Shown: positions 17,168 through 26,030 of the stretch, piece after piece
Layout: every line of letters begins with the position of its first letter
Numbering within the stretch: position 1 is the stretch's first letter
Assembly (NCBI RefSeq): GCF_001411805.1
Contig: NZ_CP007213.1
Location: 1,860,001-1,924,000 of the forward strand
DNA from: Burkholderia plantarii
Lineage (GTDB): Bacteria > Pseudomonadota > Gammaproteobacteria > Burkholderiales > Burkholderiaceae
Direction: 5' to 3'
Length of the DNA stretch: 64,000 nt
Position numbers and translations under genes: made by a program
The notes under the pieces: model-generated
What the model saw: the letters and a program-made list of their open reading frames with translations, nothing else
Told to the model about the DNA's origin: nothing
Databases searched by the model: none

Positions 17168-18472
17168 TCAGGCCGGGCGCATGCGCGCGGCGACCAGCAC
17201 CGAGATCAGGCAGCCGAGCGCGAGGTAGCCGGCCACCAGGTGCCACGAGCCGCCGCCGACGCTGACCAGCGCCACCGCGATGAACGGCGTGAAGCCGCCG
17301 CCCACCACGCTCGCGAACTGGTAGCCGACGCCCGCGCCGCTGTAGCGGTACTCGGCGCCGAACAGTTCGGTGAAGAGCGGCTGCTGCACGCTCACCACCA
17401 TGTCGTGCGCGACGTTGGCGAGCATCACCGCGAAGATCACGATCCAGACCGTGGCGCGCGCTTCCAGCGCGACGAAGAACGGCACCGCCGAGGCCAGGCC
17501 GATCAGCGCGCCGGTGATGTAGACGCGGCGCAGGCCGAAGCGGTCGGCCAGCCAGGCGAAGCAGGGGATCGTCACGCAGCTGGTCGCGCCCACCAGCAGG
17601 CCGATGTTCAGGAACAGCTCGCGCGACATGCCGAGGTTGGCGGTGGAGTAGCTGAGCGCGAACGCCGTGACGATGTACATCGTGAACAGCTCGGCGAGCC
17701 GCAGCGCGACGATGTAGAGGAACGCGCGCGGATGGCGCGCGAGCGCTTCGAGCACCGGCATCTTCAGCTTGCGGTGGCCATGCTCGACCTTTTCCACGAA
17801 CTCCTGCGATTCGTCCATGCTCGAGCGCACCCACAGGCCGATCAGCACCAGCACCACGCTGGCGAGGAACGGGATGCGCCAGGCCCAGGCGCGAAACGCG
17901 TCGTCGCCGAGCACGTGGCTCAGCAGCGAGACGATGCCGGTGGCCAGCACGAGGCCCACGCCGTAGCCCACCTGCACGCCGCTGCTGTAGAACGCCTTCT
18001 TCTTCGCCGGGGCGCTTTCCACGGCCATCAGCGCCGCGCCGCCCCATTCGCCGCCCACCGCGAAGCCCTGCAGCGCGCGCAGCAGCACCAGCAGCACCGG
18101 CGCCCACCAGCCGATGCTGGCGAAGGTCGGCAGCAGGCCGATCGCCACCGTCGACACGCCCATCATCATCACCGTCACCACCAGCATGCGCTTGCGGCCG
18201 AGCCGGTCGCCGTAGTGGCCGAACACCACGCCGCCGAGCGGACGGAACAGGAAGCCGACGCCGAACGTGGCGAACGCGGCGAGCGTGCCCATGGTGGGGC
18301 CGACCTTCGGAAAGAACGCGGCGTTGAACACCAGCGCGGCGACGATCCCGTACAACAGGAAGTCGTACCAGTCGACCACGGCGCCGACGAAACTGCCGAG
18401 CGCCGCCTTGCGGGCCTGGCTGCGCGCGCGCTGCGCGCCGGCCTGGTCGAGTGAGTCGTAAGCGGGTGTCAT
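17168..18472 (-). CDS. MFS metabolite:H+ symporter (MHS family)
   Basis: Proton-coupled uptake permease of the MHS family (ShiA, PcaT and KgtP types), with twelve predicted membrane helices in 434 residues. The start at 18472 follows a GGAG ribosome binding site; the longer frame from 18562 is not needed. Family signatures include DWYDFLLYG near the N-terminus, the RPLGGVVFGHYGDRLGRKR loop between helices 2 and 3, and ALQGFAVGGEWGGA in helix 4. Linkage to a PcaR-like regulator and PcaR-like boxes suggests an aromatic-acid or beta-ketoadipate-pathway substrate, but the substrate is an inference. Confidence 0.85.
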   Translation of the reverse strand: MTPAYDSLDQAGAQRARSQARKAALGSFVGAVVDWYDFLLYGIVAALVFNAAFFPKVGPTMGTLAAFATFGVGFLFRPLGGVVFGHYGDRLGRKRMLVVTVMMMGVSTVAIGLLPTFASIGWWAPVLLVLLRALQGFAVGGEWGGAALMAVESAPAKKKAFYSSGVQVGYGVGLVLATGIVSLLSHVLGDDAFRAWAWRIPFLASVVLVLIGLWVRSSMDESQEFVEKVEHGHRKLKMPVLEALARHPRAFLYIVALRLAELFTMYIVTAFALSYSTANLGMSRELFLNIGLLVGATSCVTIPCFAWLADRFGLRRVYITGALIGLASAVPFFVALEARATVWIVIFAVMLANVAHDMVVSVQQPLFTELFGAEYRYSGAGVGYQFASVVGGGFTPFIAVALVSVGGGSWHLVAGYLALGCLISVLVAARMRPA

Positions 18473-18612
18473 GGGTGTCTCCTGGTGTCCCGGGGCCGGC
18501 GCGAGGCGCCGCCGGCCGATGCGTGCCGCCGCGCCTGGCTGTCGTCGCGACGGAAATTGCACGCAGCATAGGGGCGCGGCCGCGTTGTCACAATGCGCGG
18601 TTGCACGCCGGA

Positions 18613-18648
18613 GCGCGATTATCGTTCAATTCCGTGCGATCATCGATC
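18613..18648 (-). promoter_or_regulatory. two PcaR-like boxes, 21 bases apart
   Basis: GCGCGATTATCGTTC (18613-18627) and GTGCGATCATCGATC (18634-18648) match 12 and 13 of 15 positions of the reverse complement of the PcaR box as I recall it (GTTCGATAATCGCAC). The 21-base offset puts both on one helix face. They lie about 140 bases upstream of the MHS symporter start. The remainder of 18473-18938 shows no gene. Confidence 0.5.
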
Positions 18649-18938
18649 GTTTTCGGGGTTAGCACTAGGCGCCGACGGTCGTCGCAGGGAGGCCCGACGG
18701 CATGCCCGCCGCGTCGTCCGACGAGCGGCCCGAGGGAATGCCGGATTGCCGGGCCGGCCGGAATCGATCCAGACTAGCCACCGGGCCGGCGCCTATCGTC
18801 CTGTGCCGCGGGGCTTGGGCCGGAATGAACGATCTGGTTAAAATCGCGGCTGGGGCGGCTCGGGACGCGCATGCCACCATGGCCCGCCCGCGACGCCTCG
18901 CAACGCAACGCAACTTCGTCTGCTTCTGGAGACCACGG

Positions 18939-20069
18939 ATGTCCAGCCACTTTCCCGCGTCGTCGGCCACGACGACGTGCCCGATTTCCCCGGACGCGAA
19001 CCCGCTCGGCATCGCGGGGCTCGAATTCGTCGAATTCGCGGCGCCCGCGCCCGACGAACTGGCGCGCCGTTTCGTCCAGCTCGGCTTCAAGGCGATCGCG
19101 CGGCACGTCAGCAAGGCGGTCACGCTGTACCGGCAAGGCCAGATGCATTTCCTGATCAACGCCGAGCCCGATTCGTTCGCCTCGCGCTACGCGGAGGAAT
19201 ACGGCATGGGCGTGTGCGCGATCGGGATTCGGGTGGACAGCGCGCCGCGCGCGTTCGACCGCGCGCTCGAACTGGGCGCCTGGGCGTTCGAGGGCGAGCG
19301 GATCGGCCAGGGCGAGCTGGCGATCCCGGCGATCCAGGGCATCGGCGATTCGCACCTCTACTTCATCGATCGCTGGCGCGGGCGCGGCGGCCTCTCGGGC
19401 GGCACCGGCGACATCTCGATCTTCGACGTCGATTTCCGGCCGATCAACCCGGCCACCGCCCAGGCCGACCTGCAGCACGCGGGCGCCGGGCTGCGGCGCG
19501 TCGATCACATGACGCAGACGGTGGGCGCCGGGCGCATGCCGGAATGGCTCGAGTTCTATCGCGACCTGCTGCACTTCCGCGAGATCCACGAACTGACCGC
19601 GAACCGGCACCTGCCGGACGAATCGCGCGTGATGGTGTCGCCGTGCGGCGAGATCCGCATTCCGCTCTACGAGGAAGGCACGCCGCGCACGCAGCTGATG
19701 CTCGACTACCTGCCCGATCATCCGGGCGAGGGCGTGCAGCACGTCGCGCTGGCCACCGACGACATCGTCGCCTCGGTCGATGCGCTGACCGCGAACGGCG
19801 TCGAGTTCGTCGAGCCGCCGGCCGCCTATTACGATTCGCTCGACGCGCGGCTGCCGGGACACCGGCTCGACGTCGAGGGGCTGCGCCGGCGCGGCATCCT
19901 GGTGGACGGCGAGATCGCCGACGGCGTGCCGAAGCTGTTCTTCCAGACCTTCGTCAAGCGCCGGCCCGGCGAGATCTTCTTCGAGATCGTCCAGCGCAGC
20001 GGCCACCACGGCTTCGGCGAGGGCAACCTCGGCGTGCTGGCGCGGGCGCGCGAGCAGGGGGCGCGCTGA
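18939..20069 (+). CDS. hppD: 4-hydroxyphenylpyruvate dioxygenase
   Basis: Non-heme Fe(II) enzyme that converts 4-hydroxyphenylpyruvate to homogentisate in tyrosine catabolism, in the cytosol. The start at 18939 follows a GGAG site and gives 376 residues, close to the family's ~357. The two vicinal-oxygen-chelate halves are visible, and the iron ligands are His190 (VDHMTQ), His268 (VQHVALATDD) and Glu349 (FFEIVQR). The C-terminal FFEIVQRSGHHGFGEGN is a family hallmark. Some relatives fused to a dehydratase act on 3-dehydroshikimate, but this single-module length fits HPPD. Confidence 0.9.
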   Translation: MSSHFPASSATTTCPISPDANPLGIAGLEFVEFAAPAPDELARRFVQLGFKAIARHVSKAVTLYRQGQMHFLINAEPDSFASRYAEEYGMGVCAIGIRVDSAPRAFDRALELGAWAFEGERIGQGELAIPAIQGIGDSHLYFIDRWRGRGGLSGGTGDISIFDVDFRPINPATAQADLQHAGAGLRRVDHMTQTVGAGRMPEWLEFYRDLLHFREIHELTANRHLPDESRVMVSPCGEIRIPLYEEGTPRTQLMLDYLPDHPGEGVQHVALATDDIVASVDALTANGVEFVEPPAAYYDSLDARLPGHRLDVEGLRRRGILVDGEIADGVPKLFFQTFVKRRPGEIFFEIVQRSGHHGFGEGNLGVLARAREQGAR

Positions 20070-20132
20070 GCGTCGGCCGCTGCCGCCGTCATGCGGCGGC
20101 CCCGATCCGCGCCAGTCATCGACCCCACGAAG

Positions 20133-20168
20133 CACGGCGGGCGCCCCCGACCAGGAGCGCCCGCCGTG
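20133..20168. terminator. bidirectional terminator between hppD and SDR gene
   Basis: A perfect 12-bp stem (CACGGCGGGCGC at 20133-20144 with GCGCCCGCCGTG at 20157-20168, 12-base loop) lies between two convergent genes. It is followed on the plus strand by TTCGTTT. It probably ends transcription from both sides. Confidence 0.75.
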
Positions 20169-20189
20169 TTCGTTTCCCGCTGCGGACCC

Positions 20190-20978
20190 TCAGGCCACCT
20201 GCTTGTAGCGCGGCGCCGCCAGCGCCTGGCTGATGTTCGGCAGCATCGCGCGGCGCGTGTTGTCGTAGGCGTGCCACTGCGCGTCGTCATGCAGCGTCGG
20301 GATCGTCACCGCTTCGCGCTGGTCGTAGCCGGCCAGCGCCGCGTCCACGAGTTCGTCCACTTCCATCACCGCCTGCAGCGTGTTGACGTCGATGCCGCCG
20401 TGATCCCAGATCTCGGTGCGCGTGGCGGCCGGCAGCACGGCCTGCACGTACACGCCCTTCGGCCCGAGTTCGAGGCGCAGGCCCTGCGAGAGATAGGTCA
20501 GGAACGCCTTGGTCGCGCCGTACACCGACAGGCCCAGCTCCGGCGCGAATCCCACCACCGAGCTGATGTTGACGATCGCGCCCGCGCCCTCGCGCGCGAA
20601 GCGCGGCGCGACGGCCGCCGCGAGCCGCGCCGGCGCCGTGGTGTTCAGCGTGATCAGGTTCTCGACCACCTCCGGCGTCTGGTCGACGAAGCCGCCCGGG
20701 ATCGAGGTGCCGGCGTTGTTGACGAGCACGCCGATCGCGGCGTCGTCGCGCAGGCGCGCCTCGACGCGCACCAGGTCGTCGTGCTTCGTCAGGTCGGCGT
20801 TGACGACGGCCACGGCCACGCCGTGCTCGGCGCGCAGCCGCTCGGCCAGCGCCGTCAGGCGCGCCTGGTTGCGCGCGACGAGCACGAGATCGTGGCCGCG
20901 GCGGGCGAAACGGTCGGCATACACGGCACCAATGCCGGTGGACGCGCCGGTGATCAACACTGCGGGAAGCTTCGACAT
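20190..20978 (-). CDS. SDR-family NAD(P)-dependent oxidoreductase
   Basis: Classical short-chain dehydrogenase of 262 residues. The cofactor motif TGASTGIG is at residues ~10-17, the NNAG motif follows mid-protein, and the catalytic Ser-Tyr-Lys set shows as ISSVVG and YGATKAF. A GGAG site precedes the ATG. It is transcribed divergently from a TetR gene with two tandem operators between them, so it is the likely target of that repressor. Substrate unknown; such pairs often respond to quinones, aldehydes or other electrophiles. Confidence 0.88.
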   Translation of the reverse strand: MSKLPAVLITGASTGIGAVYADRFARRGHDLVLVARNQARLTALAERLRAEHGVAVAVVNADLTKHDDLVRVEARLRDDAAIGVLVNNAGTSIPGGFVDQTPEVVENLITLNTTAPARLAAAVAPRFAREGAGAIVNISSVVGFAPELGLSVYGATKAFLTYLSQGLRLELGPKGVYVQAVLPAATRTEIWDHGGIDVNTLQAVMEVDELVDAALAGYDQREAVTIPTLHDDAQWHAYDNTRRAMLPNISQALAAPRYKQVA

Positions 20979-21022
20979 GCGGGTTCTCCAAAAGTGGGGG
21001 AGCGACCGCCATCCGATTTATT

Positions 21023-21062
21023 CATGATGGCCGTCATGTTTTTAATCATGATGTCTGTCATG
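21023..21062. promoter_or_regulatory. tandem operator in SDR-tetR intergenic region
   Basis: Two 16-base sites, CATGATGGCCGTCATG (21023-21038) and CATGATGTCTGTCATG (21047-21062), agree at 14 of 16 positions. Each has dyad arms CATGA/TCATG, and the offset is 24 bases. They sit in the short divergent promoter between the SDR and TetR genes, 31 bases before the TetR start, as expected for autorepression and co-repression. Confidence 0.75.
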
Positions 21063-21092
21063 TATCATGTCAAGCATCGAATTGGAGGACGT

Positions 21093-21662
21093 ATGCGAGT
21101 CAGTCGGGAGCAGGTGGCCGAGAATCGGCGGAAAATTCTGGAAGTGGCGAGCCGGCTGTTTCGCGAGCGCGGCTTCGACGCGGTGACGGTGGCCGACGTG
21201 ATGAGCGCCGCGGGGCTCACGCACGGCGGCTTCTACGGCTACTTCAAGTCGAAGGACGACCTGATCGCGCAGACGCTGGCGGCGCTGGTGAAGCGCGACG
21301 TCGCGACGTCGCTGGACGTCCACGGCTATGCGAGCGCCTACCTGACGCCCGCGCATCGCGACGACTGCGCGGGCGGCTGCCCGGTGGCCGCGCTCGGCGC
21401 CGAGGCGGCGCGCCAGGCGCCCGAGGTGCGCGCGGCGCTGGGCGGCGGCCTCGGGCGGCAGATCGACCGGCTCGCGGCCGGCATCGAGGGCATGGACGCC
21501 GGCGCCGCGCGGCGCGCCGCGATCGGCAGCTGGGCGGCGATGGTGGGCGCGGTGATCCTCGCGCGGCTGACCGACGACACGGCGCTGTCCGACGAGATGC
21601 TGAGCGAGACGCTCGCCTTCATCGACGAGCATCTGCCGCACGACGCGTCCGCCGCGTCGTGA
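21093..21662 (+). CDS. TetR-family repressor
   Basis: A 189-residue repressor with an N-terminal helix-turn-helix (residues ~10-55: VTVADVMSAAGLTHGGFYGYFKSKDDL). The C-terminal ligand domain carries the DDCAGGCPVAALGAEA segment, seen in TetR proteins that control SDR or reductase genes. The start at 21093 follows TTGGAGG; the longer ORF upstream crosses the operators and is not translated. Its two cysteines could sense electrophiles, which is an inference. Confidence 0.88.
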   Translation: MRVSREQVAENRRKILEVASRLFRERGFDAVTVADVMSAAGLTHGGFYGYFKSKDDLIAQTLAALVKRDVATSLDVHGYASAYLTPAHRDDCAGGCPVAALGAEAARQAPEVRAALGGGLGRQIDRLAAGIEGMDAGAARRAAIGSWAAMVGAVILARLTDDTALSDEMLSETLAFIDEHLPHDASAAS

Positions 21663-21692
21663 GCGCCGGCCGGCGCCCGGCTTGCCTGCATC

Positions 21693-21720
21693 GCTCCCGG
21701 TAACTGGCCGGGAGCCTTTT
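21693..21720 (+). terminator. intrinsic terminator after the tetR gene
   Basis: GCTCCCGG (21693-21700) and CCGGGAGC (21708-21715) form an 8-bp stem with a 7-base loop, followed by CTTTT. This is a standard Rho-independent terminator 30 bases after the TetR stop codon. Confidence 0.8.
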
Positions 21721-21747
21721 CCTCATCGCCTGAACCACGTCGCAACC

Positions 21748-22386
21748 ATGTCCGATACCGTTTCCCTGCCGCGCTACACCGGCTTCGAGGGCGCCACGCA
21801 CCTGGCCTCCGGCGATCTCGCGACGGTCGCGCTCGCGATTCGCCGGGCGGCGCGGGCGGCCGACGCGCCGCCGGTGCTGCTGTTCGACAACGCGACGGGC
21901 CGCGCCATCGACGTCGACCTACGCGGCAGCGACGACGAGATCCGCGCGCGCTTTGCCGCCGACACCGGTACCGGCACCGACGCCGCCGCGCCCGGTGCCG
22001 CCGATGCGGCTGTCGAGCCGCCCGCCGGCGGGACGCCGCGCGGCCGGGGCCGGCCGAAGCTCGGCGTGGTCGCGCGCGAGGTCACGCTGCTGCCGCGCCA
22101 TTGGGACTGGCTGGCGACGCAGCCGGGCGGCGCCTCGGTGGCGCTGCGCAAGCTGGTGGACGAGGCGCGCCGCGTGTCCGGCGAGCGCGACCAACGGCGC
22201 GCGGCGCACGAGCGTGCCTATCACTGCATGTCGGCGCTGGCGGGCGACCTGCCGGGCTTCGAGGAAGCGGCACGCGCGCTGTTCGCCGACGACGCGGCCG
22301 GCTTCCGGCGCCGCATCGCCGGCTGGCCCGCCGACGTCCATGCCCATCTGCTGCGGCTCGCGCAGGCCGGGCCGGTGGAGGGGTGA
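21748..22386 (+). CDS. DUF2239 family protein
   Basis: A 212-residue soluble protein of unknown function. The central GRGRPKLGVVAREVTLLPRHW, followed by DWLATQPGGASVALRKLVDEARR, is the recognisable DUF2239 core (residues ~105-150), a basic ribbon-helix-helix-like segment. An N-terminal region with FDNATGRAIDVDLRGS precedes it, with an Ala/Thr/Asp-rich linker between. It stands alone between a terminator and a convergent gene. DNA binding is suggested by the basic segment but not shown. Confidence 0.75.
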   Translation: MSDTVSLPRYTGFEGATHLASGDLATVALAIRRAARAADAPPVLLFDNATGRAIDVDLRGSDDEIRARFAADTGTGTDAAAPGAADAAVEPPAGGTPRGRGRPKLGVVAREVTLLPRHWDWLATQPGGASVALRKLVDEARRVSGERDQRRAAHERAYHCMSALAGDLPGFEEAARALFADDAAGFRRRIAGWPADVHAHLLRLAQAGPVEG

Positions 22387-22436
22387 GCGCTTGAACCGCC
22401 GTCAGCCCGCGGCGACCCGCCCGGCGCCGCCCGTGG

Positions 22437-23471
22437 TCATGGCAGGCTGGCGATGCGCCGATGGAGCGCCGCGTAGAAACCGTCCGCGTCCACCTCGGTG
22501 ATCCAGGTCGCGTTCGGCTTGCGGCCGGTCTGCCCGGTCCAGTCGATCACCGTCTCGCCGAGCGTCAGGGCGCTGCCGGTCTCGACCTCGACGTTGACGG
22601 CGCGGCCCTTGAACAGCGACGGCTCGATCAGGTAGCCGGTCGCGCTCGGGTCGTACATCGGCGCCCAGTCGACGCCGGCCGCGGCCCGCTGGTGCGCGAC
22701 CTCGGCCGTCATGATGTCGGCGACGATCTTCCCGCAGCGGTTGCCGAGCGCGCGAAACGGCGCGATGCGCGCCGGCGTGATCGCGGCCTTCACGGCCACG
22801 TCGCGCGGCACCACGGTGATCGGCACGCCGCTCGCCAGCACGGCCCGGGTGGCCTCGGGATCGACGTAGACGTTGAACTCGGCCACCGGCGTGATGTTGC
22901 CGCGCTCGAAGAACGCGCCGCCCATCATCACGATCTCGCGCAGCGCCTCGCGGATCTCCGGCGCCTCGGCCAGTGCGGTGGCGAGGTTGGTCTGCGGGCC
23001 GAGCGTGCAGAGCGTGAGGCTTTGCCTCGGCGCCGCGCGCAGCGTCTCGATCAGGTATTGCACCGCGTGCTGCGGCGCGAGCGGGGCGAGCGGCTCGGGC
23101 AGCTCGACGCCCTCGATGCCGGTCTTGCCGTGGACGTTGGCCGCCGTCACGAGGTCGCGCACGAGCGGGCGCGGGCAGCCGGCGTAGACGGGCAGCGTCT
23201 GCGTGCGGCCGGCCCAGTCGCGGATGATGCGTGCGTTGCGCGAGGTCAGGTCGAGCGGGACGTTGCCGGCCACGGCCGTCAGCGCGCGCACGTCGAGCCG
23301 GTCGCGCGCGGCCAGCGCGAACAGGATCGCGATGGTGTCGTCCTGGCCCGGATCGGTGTCGATGATCACGTCGCGCCGTTCGCCGGCCGCGAAGCTGGTG
23401 AGCGGGAACAGCGTACTCGCCGCGAGTGCGGTGGTCGTCATGAGAAAGCTCCGCCTGGTTGTCTTGGACAT
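22437..23471 (-). CDS. exported inosine-uridine-type nucleoside hydrolase
   Basis: Cleaves the N-glycosidic bond of ribonucleosides. The 344-residue protein has the calcium-site motif DTDPGQDD at residues 38-45, the MGGAF segment and the C-terminal Asp region of the IUNH family. The N-terminus carries TRRSFL followed by a hydrophobic stretch, a twin-arginine-type signal, so a periplasmic location is likely; many bacterial homologs are cytosolic. The start at 23471 is chosen because it gives this leader intact. No transporter gene is adjacent. Confidence 0.85.
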   Translation of the reverse strand: MSKTTRRSFLMTTTALAASTLFPLTSFAAGERRDVIIDTDPGQDDTIAILFALAARDRLDVRALTAVAGNVPLDLTSRNARIIRDWAGRTQTLPVYAGCPRPLVRDLVTAANVHGKTGIEGVELPEPLAPLAPQHAVQYLIETLRAAPRQSLTLCTLGPQTNLATALAEAPEIREALREIVMMGGAFFERGNITPVAEFNVYVDPEATRAVLASGVPITVVPRDVAVKAAITPARIAPFRALGNRCGKIVADIMTAEVAHQRAAAGVDWAPMYDPSATGYLIEPSLFKGRAVNVEVETGSALTLGETVIDWTGQTGRKPNATWITEVDADGFYAALHRRIASLP

Positions 23472-23892
23472 GGTGGTTTCGGAAGACGTGACGCATGCCG
23501 GGGGTGGCCGCCGCCTGGCGCGAGGCACCGCGCTTCAGCGGGAAATCGTCGGCCGGCTGGTTTGCCCGGCGCCGTCCGGGTTGGCGGCGAGCGTTGGTGC
23601 AATCGCCGGCCGCGCCGGATACGCATACGGGCGTCATCGTGGTGCCCACGACGACGGGCCTATTCTGCAGACGTAAGCGGGAATTTTCCAGACGGTCGTG
23701 GCGCGTGCCGGTGATCGGCGCAACGAAACCGGTACCGCGCCGCGCCGGCGCCGCGTTCGATCGAGGCGTGGCAGGAATGGTTCCGTGGCCTGGCCGTCCG
23801 CATCGGCGGGCATGAGCCGGCAGGGGGCGCAGGCAGTGGCCGGCCGCCGACACCTCGCCGGCGGCGCCGGTCGGCGCGCTTCGCCCCACGCG
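23472..23892. other. intergenic region with a palindrome
   Basis: No gene is supported here. TCGTGG-TGC-CCACGA at 23637-23651 is an inverted repeat with 6-bp arms, about 165 bases upstream of the nucleoside hydrolase start, and could be an operator. Downstream of it the sequence is ordinary GC-rich spacer up to the end of the flavin monooxygenase. Confidence 0.4.
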
Positions 23893-25509
23893 TCAGCGCG
23901 GTGCGCCGGCATGATCGGGCGCGCCGAACCAGCGCGCCATGGCCCGCGCCGCCCGATCCGCGTCACCGGCCGGCGAGGGCGTCGCGGCATCGGCGGCCCA
24001 GGCGACGATGCCGTCCGGGCGCACCAGCAGCGCACGCAGGCCGAGCCGATCGCGCGCCTCGCCCACGGCATGCCGAACCCGCGCAGCCCGGCCACGCGCG
24101 AGCGCGTCGAGCGCGGTGTCGGCCTCGAACGCCAGCAGCACGCCTCGGCCGTCGTGCAGCAGCGCGGCGGCCGTCGTGCCGTCGGCCAGCGCGAAATCGG
24201 GCATGCCGCGGCCCACCAGCGGATGCGCGTCGCCGAGCGCGTCGCGCTGCGACACGCCCCACACGCGCTCGGCGAAATAGGTCGCGCCGTCGCGCGTACC
24301 GATCAGCTCGCCGAGGATCGCCGCCAGCGCGCGCGTGCCCGGCGTGGGCCGCATCAGGGCGACTTGCGCGCGCGACCAGTCGAGGATGCGCGCGCCCGCC
24401 GGATGGCGTTCCGCGTGATAGCTGTCGAGCAGGCCGTCCGGCGCGTCGCCGCGCAGCGTGGCCGCCAGTTTCCAGCCCAGATTCATCGCGTCGCCGATCC
24501 CGAGATTGAGCCCCTGGCCGCCGAGCGGCGAGTGGATATGGGCGGCGTCGCCCGCCAGCAGCACGCGCCCGCGGCGGTAAGCCGTGGCCTGCCGGGCGCG
24601 ATCGGTCCAGGTCGTGGCTTGATGCAGCGCCACGATGCCGACTCCGGTGCCGGACACGCGCCGCAGCACCGCCTGCACGTGCTCGCGCGTGAGCGCGGTG
24701 GTGCGGTGGCAGGCGCCGCCGTCGAATTCGACCATCGCGAGCGTGCCGGGCCGCGTGTAGGTGTACATGCCGGCCGGCGTGCGATGCCGGCCGGGGCGCA
24801 GCGCGTGCGGATCGGTCAGCTCGGCCTCGATCGAATAGCCGGTGAATTCGGCGTCGGTGCCGGCGAACTCGAAGCCGGCCGCCTTGCGTACCGTGCTGCG
24901 GCCGCCGTCGCAGCCCACCAGCCAGCGACCGTGGAAGTCCCGGCCGCCGGCGCGCGCCGTGACGCCATGATCCGCCGCCGTGACGTCCTCCACGCCCGCC
25001 GCGCGCCGGATCTCGACGCCGAGCGCGGCGGCGCGGCGCGTCAGGACGGTGTCGAGCGCGGCCAGCGTGACCGGCATGCCGTGTCCGCCCGGGCCGGGCA
25101 AGTGATACGGCCAGCGGGCGGTATCGACGTTGTCGTGATGAAACGCGATACCGGCGAAATGGCCGGCGGGCCGGCCCGGCTGCTGCATCCAGTGCGCGGC
25201 GGCCGCGGTCCGGCCGGCGGCGTCGCCGGCCTGCATCCGCGCGACGAGCGCATCGAGCAGGCCGCGCCGATGCAGGGCGTCGAGGCTCGGCATCGACAGG
25301 CCGCGCAGGCCGAACGGCAGCTGCCCGAGCGGCGAATCCGCGGTGTCGCTGCGCTCCAGCACGAGGACCGAGCAGCCTTGCAGGCGCAGCTCGCAGGCCA
25401 GCAGCAGGCCGACCGGGCCGGCGCCGGCGATGATGACGTCGCGGGACGCGCCGGCGCGGCGGGATTCGCGCACGGATGCGTGGCGCGATGAATGAGGATG
25501 GTGAGACAT
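23893..25509 (-). CDS. FAD-dependent aromatic monooxygenase (PHBH-type)
   Basis: Group A flavoprotein hydroxylase of 538 residues, like those acting on phenols and polyketides. Visible motifs are the FAD dinucleotide site GAGPVG (residues 29-34), a DG-type segment GCDGGRSTVRKAAG mid-protein, and GDAAHIHSPLGGQGLNLGIGDA. A thioredoxin-like C-terminal extension is likely from its length. The substrate is not evident. It is not part of a visible pathway, and the neighbours are a nucleoside hydrolase and an effector-like orphan. Confidence 0.85.
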   Translation of the reverse strand: MSHHPHSSRHASVRESRRAGASRDVIIAGAGPVGLLLACELRLQGCSVLVLERSDTADSPLGQLPFGLRGLSMPSLDALHRRGLLDALVARMQAGDAAGRTAAAAHWMQQPGRPAGHFAGIAFHHDNVDTARWPYHLPGPGGHGMPVTLAALDTVLTRRAAALGVEIRRAAGVEDVTAADHGVTARAGGRDFHGRWLVGCDGGRSTVRKAAGFEFAGTDAEFTGYSIEAELTDPHALRPGRHRTPAGMYTYTRPGTLAMVEFDGGACHRTTALTREHVQAVLRRVSGTGVGIVALHQATTWTDRARQATAYRRGRVLLAGDAAHIHSPLGGQGLNLGIGDAMNLGWKLAATLRGDAPDGLLDSYHAERHPAGARILDWSRAQVALMRPTPGTRALAAILGELIGTRDGATYFAERVWGVSQRDALGDAHPLVGRGMPDFALADGTTAAALLHDGRGVLLAFEADTALDALARGRAARVRHAVGEARDRLGLRALLVRPDGIVAWAADAATPSPAGDADRAARAMARWFGAPDHAGAPR

Positions 25510-25642
25510 GAACGGCTCCGGTGTCGTGGATCGACCGGAGCGTTCCTCGCGACGAGCGTGACCCGGACGAACCTGTTGCCGGGCGCCGGAACGGCGCCGG
25601 GGTTCGTCGTGGGAGTCTCGTGCGCGAAGCCAAAGACCAGAG

Positions 25643-25658
25643 CTTTCGTTACCGAAAG
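25643..25658. promoter_or_regulatory. inverted repeat upstream of the flavin monooxygenase
   Basis: CTTTCG (25643-25648) and CGAAAG (25653-25658) flank a 4-base centre, about 135 bases upstream of the monooxygenase start. It may be a repressor site or the -35/-10 neighbourhood. The rest of 25510-25913 shows no gene. Confidence 0.35.
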
Positions 25659-25913
25659 GACTTGGGCTGACCAGACCAAGCCTGCCTTTTCCGACACGGC
25701 TTTATAGCATCGCAAGGCGGGAGGCGCAACGCCGGGTGGGATCCTGCCCGGCGCTGGCGGTTTCCACCCACCTGGCACCCGCCGCCGCCGGGGCGCACGG
25801 CATGGGCCTCGACGTACACAACGGCGGCGCGGCGGCGCATCGGCATGGGTGAAAGACGACCCGGCGCGTGAACCGGTGGCCCGTCGATTCAAATAGTTAC
25901 GCGCGCACGCCGC

Positions 25914-25929
25914 TGGCACGGAGTTTGTG
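25914..25929 (+). promoter_or_regulatory. sigma-54-like -24/-12 promoter
   Basis: TGGCACG-GAGT-TTGTG matches the sigma-54 consensus TGGCACG-N4-TTGCW at the full -24 element and in spacing. The -12 element reads TTGTG, so its normally invariant GC is GT. The predicted transcript start, about 25940, is 90 bases before the effector-like ATG at 26031. Confidence 0.4.
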
Positions 25930-26030
25930 TAGGAAGTGACGGCGCAGGTGTCCGACCTGCGGCACGGGCCACGCGATCGCAGCGGATCGGCACGGCCCGC
26001 GGATCGACGGCAACACACGGAGCGATATCG

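Noticed and set aside
22402..23889. Large minus-strand ORF overlapping the nucleoside hydrolase in another frame
   Set aside because: Arg-rich shadow frame without recognisable domains.
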